DNA from: Neurospora tetraspora
Taxonomy: Eukaryota > Ascomycota > Sordariomycetes > Sordariales > Sordariaceae
Assembly (NCBI RefSeq): GCF_033439725.1
Contig: NW_026944389.1
Span: forward strand, 1,364,001 to 1,428,000
Length of the DNA: 64,000 nucleotides
Direction of reading: 5' to 3'
This document shows, piece by piece, positions 23,759 through 35,489 of the stretch; position 1 is the first letter of the stretch, and each line of letters opens with the position of its first letter. The notes beneath the pieces are model-generated. The model had not been told where the DNA came from. It worked only from the letters and a program-made list of their open reading frames with translations, and ran no database searches. Made by a program: the position numbers and the translations under genes.

Positions 23759-24554
23759 ATGAAGTTCACCCTCCTCTCCACCGCCCTCACCCTCCTGACC
23801 GTCACCGCCGTCGCCCTCCCCACCGGCTCCTCCTCCTCCTCCTCGGAGAAACTCGACGAACGCTCCTACGTCAACGCCTCCTCCACCGCCACCACCTGCC
23901 CCCACCACCCCTCCTCCCCCTCCTACTGCGCCGGCACCAAGGAAAACGCGACCCTCGCCACGACCTACATCTGCGGCGACTCCCGCCTCGGCCCCGTCGT
24001 CCTTCCCCAGTTCTTCCTTCCCTTGGACCCCATCCTGGACATCTACGACCGCTTCGGCGGCCTTTGCCCGGGAGCCTTTCTGGAGAAGTGGTTCAACAAG
24101 ACCGGAGGCGGGTGGTGGGATTACCCGCCTCAGAGCGGGTTCAGCGTGGATGATGAGGGGGAGATCATTGCGGCCAACTTGACGCTGCAGGTCGGGACTT
24201 TCCTGGATCGGTTCGGAAGTGAATATGGCGCCTTTTTGGCCCCGGCTGCGGCGCCGTATTTGCAGAGGAGTTTGCCGCCTAGTAACTTGAATGGGGATGA
24301 TAAGTGAGTTTTGTTTCCTGGGGTTGGTCTTTGAAGGGAGAGAAATGCTAACGGAAATGATTAGGTTCCCATACAACTACCACGTCTACAGCGTCATCAA
24401 GCCCTTCAAGGTCCTTGCTGGACCCATCGCCCCTTGGTTCGGTCAGCCTGGTCAGGGCGTGCAGTACCAGACTACTGTCAACGTTGCGACGCTTATTGCT
24501 GATGGGTATCTGAAGGCTGAGGATCCCCAGAAGTTGGTTCCTAAGCACTACTAA
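23759..24554 (+). CDS. Secreted NAD glycohydrolase, TNT-domain (DUF4237) family
   Basis: A 244-aa secreted protein. Exons are 23759-24303 and 24365-24554; the intron starts GTGAGT, has a GCTAAC branch and ends TTAG. A hydrophobic signal peptide covers residues 1 to about 18-20, followed by a Ser-rich linker. The body reads as a fungal TNT domain: [11 protein letters not shown], a RFGGLCPG motif, [15 protein letters not shown] (Arg151), then FPYNYHVY and [13 protein letters not shown] followed by Gln215/Gln217. The Arg and a Gln of these motifs are the likely catalytic or NAD-contacting residues by analogy with characterised fungal surface NADases. Several N-glycosylation sequons occur (NAS, NAT, NKT, NLT). 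The predicted reaction is cleavage of NAD to nicotinamide and ADP-ribose outside the cell or at the conidial surface. Conidial NADase is a classical Neurospora activity. The frame is intact with no breaks. Confidence 0.9.
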
Positions 24555-26390
24555 TTGGGCAAGGTGGTGAAGATGGTGAAGATGGTGAAAAAGGGGTCGT
24601 GGATGGATGGGGGCTTCCAATGTCCTTGTTTGACATGGTTAACGGTTTTGTAATGGATAATGTCTGGTTGTATATACCCAGGGGTGAAGTGGAAACGGGG
24701 ATCATGGAGAATGATGATCTGGTTTGGAGTATTCATCACAGTGTATGGTGACTGCCGTGACTGCCTATAGAGCGATCAGTGAGTGAAGACGTCAGACTTC
24801 GTGGGGGCTTCTTTCGATATATGTAAGACAGTGAGATCCGCGCCAGACAGAACGGAAACCTTGAGAGTGTTCAGTTCACCCTCTCAAGCGGCCTATACTG
24901 AAGGGGAGGATTGCTGCTGCCGATTCTTTCTTCTGCACAAGCCCTCAAGTTTCATATAGCAAGGTGGAAGATACCCAGTGGCGTGGCTGAGCGAGTTGTG
25001 GTCCTTGTCACTTATGAACTTGATGATGATGTTGTCATGTTGTTCTGTCGGTAGCTTGTGTCGGTAACAGCTCGATGTGGGATTTGATGCGGTACCGTCT
25101 GTCCTCAACCCAGTGGTCGAACCACCAACCACTCGCTCTTGATCGTGCAATATTTTTCTTTCTGTGTCCCGTGTCTCTCCTTACAGGAAGCTTCCAAACA
25201 GGGCTTCAAGTCTGTATGTCAGTCATATCTTATTTCCCTTCCTCTCAACTTTTTATCCCAACTTCCAGCTCATTCCCCGGTCCCGTGCCTGCCTCCCAAA
25301 CCCGCCGCTGACCAACTGAAGCCCAGTGCCCCCTACGGGTAACACTGATAAGGGGTATATGTATTACCTCGACCGCACCACATCACAACGCCCCCTGGGG
25401 ATGAACGGTGCCCTGGTAGTGGTGTTGCCCTTCCCCAATCTTCCCTTCCCTTCCTTGAGCCCTCCGCTAAGGCGTTCGAACCAGGGTGGTGGCACTTCCA
25501 TGAAGTTTTTTTTTGCAGTTTTTTTTCATTCCTGTTTTCCGGGAGACCGACATTGCCTTTTGCTTCCTGTCTGCTTGCTGCCCTGCTCTTGACGTAAATG
25601 GCTGGCTTTAATTCCCAGTCGGGAGTGTGGCTCCATCCGCCACACGCAAGTAGTCGTGTCTGGAACTGAAGGGCCCAAGGAGAGAATGAATGACTTATAG
25701 ATGTGTCTGCATAGAGATGTGTGTTGATAACGGTTTTTAATAGTGTCTTTGGACGGGAGAAATAGAATACTAGAGGAAGAACACAATGGTAGTAGGTGGT
25801 CTCATATGCAATGCTCATTGTCTGGACTACCAGTCGGCTGGCCTTGTCAACAAGCATGAAAGCGTTCAAACCCAGCAACAATCGTTTGAAAGGCCCTTCT
25901 ACTCCAGACGAGTACAACCACGAGTAGACAGTAGGTCGACCATGGTCGTCACCGTGACCGTGGCCAACCAGCAGAATGTGTAGAAGGAGGACTTGACGGC
26001 CACATGACTACCAACACGGACACAGCTCATGTCAGGCATGGAGACACTGTCCTGGTCAGCTCCACTTCAGTCTTGATTAAAAAGGAGGAAGCACCGATGG
26101 CGACATAAGACAGGCTGGGAGTGGGTATTCAAGAATAGGCATTAACAATACCAGACACCACGCAACGCGATGCGGACTAACTACTACTAATGATAAAGAT
26201 AACTGACAGACAAAAAGGCCTGCGGTGCTACGGTGCTGCAGCCCCCTCTAGCCCGTGATCGTCCCGTCTCTGGCCGGACGGGAAACCGGTTCCGCCTCTC
26301 GATATAGGTATAAATGCTGGCTCGTTATTAAATGATATTTGGCGCCACCTTGCCGTCGCGTCGTGTGCGTGTCTTTTGGACGTTCTCCGT
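24555..26390. other. Convergent intergenic region
   Basis: This region lies between the 3' ends of the NADase (+) and the glycolipid transfer protein gene (-). Minus-strand frames around 25333-25917 are open but do not start with ATG at their 5' end and show no domain. No repeat or RNA gene is recognised. Confidence 0.5.
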
Positions 26391-27146
26391 CTATTTCTTG
26401 ATGCCCTTGCTGTCGAGGAAGGCCTTGAGGATGTTGACAAAGTTCTCGAGAGCGGCAAGGTACTCCTTGAGCTGAGCGTTGACCTTGTCCTGGTCATCGC
26501 CGAGCTTGCTGTAAAAGTCGGTGCGGTAAGGGCAGGCGCTCATGGCGGCGCTGAAGATGGGCTTGATGAGGAAGCTGTGGTGGGGCTTGAGGGTGACATC
26601 GTAGGCGGCGCGGAAGGAGGTAGAGAGCTCCTGGTCAGCGGCGGCGACGTTGTTGGCGAGACCCTTGCATGTGAACTCGAGACCTCTGGAGGATTGCTTG
26701 TTAGCATACCGTTCCTTCTTCCTGGAGCCGTCTATTCTAATGTTCCCTTACCTGACGAGCCAGAGGAGGGCCTGGCCGGCCTTGTTCTGCTTGGCCTTTT
26801 GCTCGTTGTTAACAAGGTCCTGGAGAGTCTCGGACTCGGTCGGGGTGGCAAGAAAACGCTGGCGGATTTTCTATAACAAATGAGAGCACATTGTTAGCTA
26901 GCTGTACTCGGCGTATGCTGGACAGGACAGTTGACGCACCTCGACATTGCCGAGCATGTCGCTCTTAACGGGGGAGAAGGCGGTAGAGCCGAGGACATCG
27001 AAGATGGAGACTAGCGACTCGGCAGCCTCGAGGAACTCGGTGGTAGGGATGGCATTCTCCTTGTCGGCCTGGACGGGGACGTCGGTGAAGGAGCGCTTGA
27101 GGGTGTCGAGGTAGGTACCTCCGGGGGGGATCTGGACGGTAGACAT
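26391..27146 (-). CDS. Glycolipid transfer protein, HET-C2/GLTP fold
   Basis: A 206-aa cytosolic protein expected to move glycosphingolipids between membranes. It is the orthologue type of Podospora HET-C2. Exons on the minus strand are 27146-26940, 26870-26752 and 26685-26391; introns start GTGCGT and GTAAGG. GLTP headgroup-binding residues are visible: the D-M-L-G-N-V-E-K segment supplies the conserved Asp, Asn and Lys with the canonical spacing of 4 and 7, a Trp lies in LLWLVRGLEF, and a His in LKPHHSF. The C-terminal helices (DQDKVNAQLKEYLAALENF) match the all-alpha fold. Its 5' end faces the phospholipase D gene across a 1.5-kb divergent promoter region. Podospora alleles of this family act in heterokaryon incompatibility; no such role can be read here. 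Confidence 0.92.
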
Positions 27147-28693
27147 GGTGGTGGTTGTTGTGTGGGTTGGTGGTGATGGATGGTGATGACGATGAAGATG
27201 GTTTGGAGAAAGAGAAGAAAGACAACTTGAATGTTTAGAAACAGCAACGGACTCGACGGGACGAGGTGGGAAAGGGGGTCCCAGGTCGGTCACTGGCGAG
27301 TGGAACAGTGGAACTTGAAACTGTCACGATCCCCAATCATTCGACCGTGCCCCGCCCAGAGCTAGGGGACAGGTACCTAAAGGCGGCTGTGCTAGGCTCG
27401 CTGGGGCAAAGAGTACATGCCCTGAGACACGGCAAGTTTCCCCTCCCCCGCAAATCTGATGTGTCCCAAGTTCATCTACTGAAGTCGATGTTCCATTGGA
27501 CACGGAGTTGAATGTTTATGCGGGGTTACAAAAACAGAGATGGAATGGAAACGTTCAATATGTCTGATTGACAGGTTTTGAACACGAGAGACACATTGAG
27601 AGCCCTTGATGTGGTGTTGATGAAAGCTTCTCCTTGTTGGACTCGTAATCCTTATCGATTAGGGAGGAGGACCCTTGTGGTTCAGGCCACCGGTAGGCAC
27701 GGGATGCCTTTTAACATGACGAGGATACCGCGGACTGTTAGCTATTCAGTGTCTGTCTTCCCATTGGTCAACGTAGGGTTCAAGACCCACTATTTACGCT
27801 GGAGCTTTCCAGTGGACTCGCGTTCCTGAAAGTCTCGAACTTTGTCTTTGACTCTGAGAACTTCCATGACTGAAGACACTCTTTCCTTCCATGACATCGA
27901 GGCGCAGTTGTCTTGTCTTGGACCCTTAGGGTCTCTTCAGAACATAACAATTTCTTTGATCGACATCCTTAACTGGAACCGGTTCAATTCTTTGAATTTG
28001 ACGGAACAGCATGCGGTGCACACACACACATGCATTTACGCACACAGGCCACCCGGTCGCATCAATGCATTGCAGCAACACAAGAATTGCTAGCATGACG
28101 TCATTCCGAAGCGGTGTTAGTGATGAAGCCTCCCAACATGCTCTTTAGCCTCTTCCTTTGATGTTGTTTTTCCACTCTTTTAACCCGGTCTGTCTTTGCG
28201 CCTCTTGTGTATTGGCCTTTTCACTCGGCCAACCACAAACACGGGAAGCAAGAAAAGGCATGACCAAGTCGGATCAGAGATGCCGAGGGTTGGGGAAGTC
28301 GCATCACTCGCATGTTATTCCGCCCTGAACCGTCCCTCTCCATCTTTTTCGGCACCACCTGAACACCCTGGGCACACGTATTTTCCGTATTCTCGAACCT
28401 GTTATTCTCCGAGTCACCTTGCTTTCTCGACTCTCGTCATCCTCACCCTGGTCCAGCGGGCTTCCCTTCCACTCAGCATCCTTGCTGCGCTTACCGTTCC
28501 GCTTCCTAAAAGGAACATGATGCTACGGCTTCCGTCGTTATAAACGCCGGCCCTACCTATCATCCAGCACCCTACGTACTTTAGCGCTCCCGTCTTGCTG
28601 GCCAAGAACTCCTTTGATACCCTTTCGATTCTTTACCAAAGTAAACATTGTCTCTCCAGAGTGTACTTCTGAGGACCAAGCACTACCACAACA
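27147..28693. other. Divergent promoter region, GLTP and phospholipase D
   Basis: No supported gene. The region separates two start codons pointing away from each other and contains a CA microsatellite near 28018-28030. Frames of up to 115 codons near 28196-28543 show no domain. Confidence 0.5.
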
Positions 28694-31547
28694 ATGACTA
28701 CCGAGCTGGCTGCAGGTGGTCCTGCTCAAAGCGGTAAACACGAGCACAAAAAGAGCACCAGCGAAAAGCTCAAACATCCCATTCGTGAGATCCGCGAGAA
28801 GCTGGCCAACAGCAGTTTACACGAACATCTGGTCCATGAGAAGAACAAAATCGGAAAGTTCAAGAACTTGATCAATCCCCAGCATCGCCATGACGAGGCC
28901 CACGAAAAGGCCTGCGACGACAAGCGAACAAACATCTGCCTCTCCCATCGGTTCGAGTCCTTCTTCCCCGAGCGTGATGGCAACAATATCAAGTGGTATG
29001 TCGACGGCAGAGACTACTTTTGGGTAAGTTGACTTCCTCTGATCATTCAAATAACTCCAGCTTACAACCATTCTAGGCTGTCTCGGTAGCTCTCGAAAAG
29101 GCAAAAGAGACCATCTACATTGCCGATTGGTGGCTTTCTCCCGAACTCTTCCTGCGTCGTCCTCCCGCCTATAACCAAGAATGGAGGCTCGACCAAATCC
29201 TCAAACGCCGTGCTGAAGCCGGCGTCAAGATCTATGTCATCGTATACCGCGAAGTCGAAGCCGCGCTTACTTGCAATTCTGCTCATACCAAGCATGCCCT
29301 ACAGGCCCTCTGCCCAGAAGGCTCACCAGGACACGGAAATATCAAAATCATGCGCCATCCCGACCACAATGTCTTGGAAAACGTTGCCGACATGACCTTT
29401 TACTGGGCCCACCACGAAAAGTTCATTGTCATTGACTACGAGATGGCCTTCATTGGTGGCCTCGATCTCTGCTTCGGCCGTTGGGACTACCATCAACACA
29501 GCTTGGCAGATATGCACCCTGAAGGCGTCGCCAACGAGATCTGGCCCGGCCAAGACTTCAACAACAATCGTATCATGGACTTCAAAAACGTCCAGGATTG
29601 GAAGCAGAATGAGCTGTCCAAGGCAGACCATGGCCGTATGCCGTGGCATGATGTCGCCCAGGGAGTGGTGGGTCCCTGTGTCTACGACATTGCTGAACAC
29701 TTCGTCCTTCGCTGGAATTTCATCAAGAGAGACAAGTACAAGCGTGACAAGCGCTATGATTGGATTGAGCTACAAGGCCGGCAAGGGCAAGAGGAAGATC
29801 TAGTCGGAGTTCAGAGGCCCAAATTCCCCGTGGGCGAGTACGTCGTTCATCCACTCACTCCCCTCACCAGCAAACCTATCGTAGACCGAGGCACCATACA
29901 CGCCCAAATCGTCCGCTCCAGTGCTGACTGGTCGAGCGGAATCCTTACCGAACACTCGATCCAGAATGCTTATAGCGAGATCATTCGCAACGCACAGCAC
30001 TACGTTTACATCGAGAACCAATTCTTCATCACGGCCACTGGAGACCAACAGTCACCCATCCACAACACTATAGGCCGCGCCATTGTAGACGCCGTAGTCC
30101 GTGCTGCTAAGGAAGGCAGAAAGTTCCGCGTCATTATTATCATCCCTGCTATTCCTGGATTTGCGGGTGACCTTCGCGATAATGCCGCTTTGGGTACCCG
30201 TGCCATCATGGACTACCAGTACAAGTCCATCTGCCGTGGAGAGCACAGCATCTTTGAGCAGATCCGCAAGGAAGGAGTTGATCCCAACCAGCACATCTTT
30301 TTCTTCAACTTGCGAAGTTACGATCGACTAAACAGGACCGCTGCCGAGAAAAAGATGGAAAAGGAAGCCGGACTATCATACCAGGAACTTCAGCGAGCCC
30401 AGGCGGAAGAAGTCATGACAGAGGGAATCCACGGCACCAACGACCCCCAAGGTGGCCGTGACTCTCACATGGGCAGCCGAAGAGACCAAAACGGCACCCC
30501 GCAGGAATCCGAAGACCAGAAGCACAGCCGTGATACGAAGAAGCGGTTCGAGGAAGCTAGGAACAAAGTAGAGAAAGAAGGGACCGGCGGCGATGAAAAC
30601 GTGAGCGCATATGTCAACGCCGACGGCGAGCTGGATGGCAACATCAACGGAGGCCACTTCAACGGCAGCAACCCGAACGCATCAGAAACGAATAGCCCTC
30701 CTAGGGGTAAAGATAACACCCGCGCCCAATCCAGTTTTACCGTCGCCCACCACGCCATGGCCCGCACAGGATCCGTAGCCGAAGTCACATGGAACGGCGA
30801 CCCGGAAGACGAAATCAACAACTGGATCCAGGAGGAGCTCTACGTGCACGCCAAGGTGCTCATCGCCGATGACCGCATCGTCGTCTGCGGCTCCAGCAAC
30901 CTCAACGATCGTAGCCAGCTGGGCTATCACGACAGCGAGCTGAGCATCGTCATGGAGGACAAGAAGACGGTCCAGACCACCATGGACGGCCAGCCGTTCG
31001 AGGCCGGGTGGCACGCTACCTCGCTGCGTCGGTACTTATGGCGGGAGCACCTGGGTCTCCTGCCGCCGCAGGACCTGGACGCTAGTAATGATCCGAATGC
31101 GCAGCCACCGGGCGATGACTCGCCCAATGATGCGTGGGAGCGGGATGAGAGCTGGAAGCTGGTGGAGGATCCCCTGAGCGATGAACTGTGGGAGATGTGG
31201 ACGAGTAGAGCGACCAAGAATACCGAAGTGTTTAGGCACTTGTTCCATGCTGATCCTGATGATCATGGTAAGCTTTTCCCTACCTACAACCCCTCTTTTT
31301 CTCGTAATGACTCACTAACCATCAACAAAAAGTCAAAACCTTCGACGACTACAACGCCTTCCTCCCCGCCAAGGGTGTCAAACCAGGACACATCTTTGAC
31401 CGATTCATGCCGCCCACCGACGCCCGGAACAAGCTGGAGCAAGTAAAGGGGCATCTGGTCTGGATGCCGCTCGACTTCCTCAAGGATGCGGACATGGCAG
31501 AGCGCGGGCTTCAGGTGAACTCGTGGACTGAGAGTGTTTATACTTAG
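28694..31547 (+). CDS. Phospholipase D, HKD family
   Basis: A 911-aa phosphatidylcholine-type phospholipase D producing phosphatidic acid. Exons are 28694-29023, 29077-31267 and 31333-31547; introns start GTAAGT and GTAAGC. The two HxKxxxxD catalytic motifs are HEKFIVID (His223, Lys225, Asp230) and HAKVLIAD (His701, Lys703, Asp708), the second followed by the diagnostic GSSNLNDRS. The upstream IYIADWWLSPELFLRRP and IYIENQFFI segments are typical of eukaryotic PLD. No PX or PH domain precedes the core; the N-terminus is a Lys/His-rich 110-residue segment. Between the two halves, about residues 540-690, lies a hydrophilic Glu/Asn/Gly-rich insertion. The protein resembles Aspergillus PldA-type enzymes rather than full-length Spo14. 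Confidence 0.93.
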
Positions 31548-32394
31548 GTGGGCGTGCCACGGTGGGTGCGATTGAGGGTTATTGACTGGATTGAGAGAGT
31601 GTATGTTTGAGTACTGTGGAAATGAAGGGGGGAAGCTTGAGGAGGTATGTTTTATAAGTGATGTCTTACGACAGACAGGTTCTCATAATGATGATGAATG
31701 GTCTACAAACGGGAAATGGATGGGTTGGGTGGCGCGCGGTGGTATTGTTATCATTCCTAGGTGTAATATTGTTAGTGAATATGAGTACAATGACTGATAA
31801 TGTATCTGGAGTGTACTCGTAGTATGTTGGTCGCTTTCTGAATGGTTAAGGTGCTGAAGAGACACTGGTGATTTAGCAGGACCAAAGGACGGCAGGGTGC
31901 ACAGGGTGAAGGTCGTTAGTTTTAAGGTACCACCACAACTACAAACGGAGAGCAAAAAAGGAAACCCAAGGCAAGAAAACATGTAGTTCGATTCGAGCAG
32001 TATCAACATGCATGATGTTGCGATGGTGGTCAAGGAGAAAAAAGTTGCAAAAAACATACAACACCAGGGATTCGCTGGTCGTCACCGACCCAACTACTAG
32101 TCTGGCGATTGGTAGCTTATCTATGGGAGAGCGGACGGGATCCCGAGTTTTCTACCATCTATGGTCGTATGTACTTGTTATTTTCCAAAGCAGTACCTAT
32201 AAACACAAATGGGATCCGTCGGTTAATGTTAACTACAGAAACTGTCATTGAAGCTCATTATTCAACACACCAGGTAACATACATCACGACAAATACCAAA
32301 TCTGCTAACAGATGATTAAACAGAACAATCAAACAAGCACTCTATTACGCCAGCCATGATATCTCCAACAGAAACCATTATTCACAAAACAAAA
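31548..32394. other. Convergent 3' intergenic region
   Basis: The space between the 3' ends of phospholipase D (+) and the Rrp1 gene (-). No gene, repeat or RNA is recognised. Confidence 0.6.
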
Positions 32395-33537
32395 TCAGTT
32401 ATCAAACCCGCCCCATCCCTCATCCTCCTTCTCCTCCACAGGCTGCTTGTCATTCCCCGGTAGCCTCTCATCCGCCAACGAGTCCTTGGACCTCACCCTT
32501 ATCGCAGGGCTCACCGTGCGCTGCTCCAGCTCCTCGATCTTCTCGATGATCCGCTGCACAATCTTGAGCGCCTCCTCGTCGCCCTCAAAGTCCAGCATGC
32601 CGACCTTCTCGGCCTCGTCCACCCAGATGTCCAGCACGTGGATCTTGAGTCCGGCCGGTATCTTTTTGGCGAGGAGGTGGAGCGGGTCCCGGTTTTCCTT
32701 CTTCTTGGGTTTCTCTTTCCTGAGGGATTCGTGTTGGGGCTTGGCGTCTTCGTCGTCTTCGGATTCGGGTTCTTCTTCGGACTCGCTGCTGTCCTCCTTG
32801 ACGTCCTCGTCCAGCGCAAACGGCCACTCGGCGAGCATGTCGAGGATCTGATCGACTCTTTTGGCGTCCCACGCGCTCTTCTCCTTTCCGCTTCCCTTCT
32901 TTCCACCCTTTTTGGTTTTGGTAGCAGTAGCAGCACTAACATCCTCCCTCCCATCCTGCGCGCCCTTCATCCACCTGAAAGAAGCACCCACCACCCGTCT
33001 GACCAGCAACAGGAACTTCTCCATGCGCAGCACGTCGATCGACGTCCACTCGCGCGACATGGTCGCCCAGAACCCGCGGAGCCACGGCACGACGGATTCG
33101 CGCGGGAGGATGTAGATGAGGTCGGCTAGCTCCTGGGCAAGGGTCTGCTGGGGGATGGCGCGGTCGCACATCCACATGGCGTAGAAGAGACCCTTCCACA
33201 GCTTGAGGATGTCGATGGGCGAGAGCGTGGTGGCGATGTGCTTGGCGGAGAGGAAGGTTTGCAGGGAGGTGAGGGCTGATTTGCGGATTTTGCTGTCTGT
33301 CAGGCGAGGAGGGAGAATGTCAGTAGTGAATGGGTAAACATTGAGTTGTTGGGCAGAATCCGATTGATTGTATGTAGGAGTGGTAGGAATTGTCAAGAGG
33401 TATAAGGTAGGTATCCCCGGTGGTGATGTAGCTTGTACTACTACAATCACATGGCAGCGATTTACTGGTGGCCGGTGGGATGTAAACGTACCGCTCGAGG
33501 CGAGGTTCTTGATGAACGGCATGTTTTGCGACGCCAT
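32395..33537 (-). CDS. Ribosomal RNA processing protein 1 (Rrp1/Nop52)
   Basis: A 315-aa nucleolar protein of the Nop52 family, needed for processing of 27S pre-rRNA in 60S subunit assembly. Minus-strand exons are 33537-33492 and 33296-32395. The first exon encodes only 15 residues, ending NLASS, and the junction gives SSDSKIRKSALTSLQ, the usual start of the Rrp1 helical domain. LWKGLFYAMWMCDR, LPRESVVPWLRGFW and EWTSIDVLRMEKFLLLVRR match the family core. An acidic Ser/Glu-rich stretch and a KPKKKEN basic patch follow, then KIHVLDIWVDEAEK and a C-terminal tail ending GWGGFDN. The 195-nt intron is long for this window. Confidence 0.92.
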   Translation of the reverse strand: MASQNMPFIKNLASSGTFTSHRPPVNRCHVIVVVQATSPPGIPTLYLLTIPTTPTYNQSDSAQQLNVYPFTTDILPPRLTDSKIRKSALTSLQTFLSAKHIATTLSPIDILKLWKGLFYAMWMCDRAIPQQTLAQELADLIYILPRESVVPWLRGFWATMSREWTSIDVLRMEKFLLLVRRVVGASFRWMKGAQDGREDVSAATATKTKKGGKKGSGKEKSAWDAKRVDQILDMLAEWPFALDEDVKEDSSESEEEPESEDDEDAKPQHESLRKEKPKKKENRDPLHLLAKKIPAGLKIHVLDIWVDEAEKVGMLDFEGDEEALKIVQRIIEKIEELEQRTVSPAIRVRSKDSLADERLPGNDKQPVEEKEDEGWGGFDN

Positions 33538-35489
33538 CTTGACTGATTTTGTTGTGGTGTTTCCACTCAACTCTCTTGTTTTGACGGTTTGTTGTTGTGT
33601 AAAACTAAACGCAAATTGGGTATACGCTGTGTGTAAAAAGACGAAGTACTGGGATCGGTTTCCTAGAGGCGACGAGATGCTGCTGCAGGGCGGGCTGGAG
33701 ATGATGGTGGATGGAGTTCAAGCCGATTGAAACGAAATCTTGTCCGCCCGGCAGAAAAAACTGGTGGACCTAGGTACCGTACCTCTAAGCTTCGAGAGGT
33801 GACGATTGGAGATAAGCAGCTGATAAGACCCCGCGGCAGGCATTTGGCTGTCCAGCTCGCCAAGATGCGGAGGAATGCGCTCGCTTTGTGATTGGTGAAT
33901 GACAGTTATGGTGGGGTAGATGTCTCAATACGGGAATGATCAGTGGTCACAGGTGACAGCCGAGTCGATGGCAGAGTGAAGCATGGCATCCAGTCGCCAG
34001 CGGCCATCGTCGGCAGGACGGCAGGGCGGCAGGACGGAAGGTCCATCACGATGATTTCGATGATCCGTCCATGTCGATTCCGGCTCCATCCATTCTCCTC
34101 GTCTTCCCCGCCTTGCCCGCCCACCCGCCTTCCGCTATCCGGATTCGGGATCTTCTCCTTCCCGCTTGCCGGTTCCCCTGATCCCCAGACTCTGTCCGGA
34201 CTTCTTCTGGAATCCTGCTTCTTTCGTCCAAGCACCGGACCTAACGTCGTCCTCACCGCATCAACTGTCATGTGGTCCAGAGACTGTGCTTTCATTGAAG
34301 GAATTAGTTTGAAAACTGGCGGTCTTGCTAGTCACTTTGATACTCTCAAACTCTCGGTGTTTCTCAGTCCTGCAAATGGTCATGTGAACTTGGTGCTATC
34401 TTTGTCTAGATAACGTATTCCAGCGGGCCGTCAAGCCTATCAAATTCACATGAAGTCAAGGGGAACCGAGGACCAACCAGTGTCGTATTTCAGGGCTGTG
34501 AACCGTTGACCAATGGACAAAAACAAGATCCAGTGACAATCAGGGGTAGATCGACGCTCTAACCCCGCGGATACATACCATTGGCGATGGCGGCGGCGGC
34601 AGTCTTTACCCCGGATTGCGGTCGGGTTTGTCCGGGGCGGGGAGAAAAACTTGAAAAAGAGGCTTGTGACAAAAAGGAAAGCGCGGGGACGTATCTGACA
34701 TTGTATCGTCTTATTGGAGCGCTTGCAGGTGGAAATGCGCCAAAAGATAAAACAAGCTCTCTCAGCCAAGTAATATCTACATGTGTTCGACCTATCTGAC
34801 CACTTGGCGTCTCTTTTAGTTTTGATTATCGGGGTTGATTCGGAGACATATCGAATGGTTATCTTGACGGTATGGTACTTTATCTGATACGAGATTGTTG
34901 TGTTGTGTTGGAAAGGGGAGACGTCCAAAACCCGGACTTTGGACGAAAACAGCTTGATTAGTGTAGCGGTCATCAAAATCTCCTACAGCTTCCGACAACC
35001 CTGGTTCGATCTTTTCTGACATTTTGACCGTCATGAATCGCTTCTTTTTTGTTCTCCAGAGTCCAAGATTGCCAAAAGATTGTCCAGTCCCAAAATAGCC
35101 GATTCTCCACAGGTACCACGCACGTGCCAAGCACAGCCTGTAAAGTCGCAGGTGGTGGAGGATTCTGAGGTCACTGCAATGTTTGGTCTCCACGGGCAGT
35201 GGTCCCCACCGTTCGTGCTTGGACGGGACGCCGTTATGTTCCCGCCATGCTGCAAGTGCTGCAAGCTCTTTGTGCAGTGGAAGCACCTTCCGCATTCCTC
35301 GAGGCTCTGTGTGCGTTGCTTGGCGTTTGGGCCCTGATCCGGTCGCGCGCGCAACGTCCTCGAGGGGGGAAGAAAGTGACCAAATTGCTTATTTTAGTAT
35401 AGTGGATTCTTTACATGGATGGGCATTTGTACTGCAGATTTGGTATGTGGAACCACCAAGACTGGCCAACTCCAAACGGGTATAATATA
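33538..35489. other. Intergenic region between Rrp1 and the RIP-mutated block
   Basis: About 2 kb of normal base composition with no supported gene. It contains the Rrp1 promoter. Frames such as 34446-34976 (-) and 33943-34413 (+) have no domain. The sharp change to TpA-rich sequence starts near 35480. Confidence 0.5.

Noticed and set aside
25333-25917. 194-codon minus-strand frame
   Set aside because: Starts with TTG; composition is irregular with no recognisable family, and it lies in a convergent 3' region.
34446-34976. 176-codon minus-strand frame
   Set aside because: No domain or splice partner; amino-acid content typical of non-coding translation.
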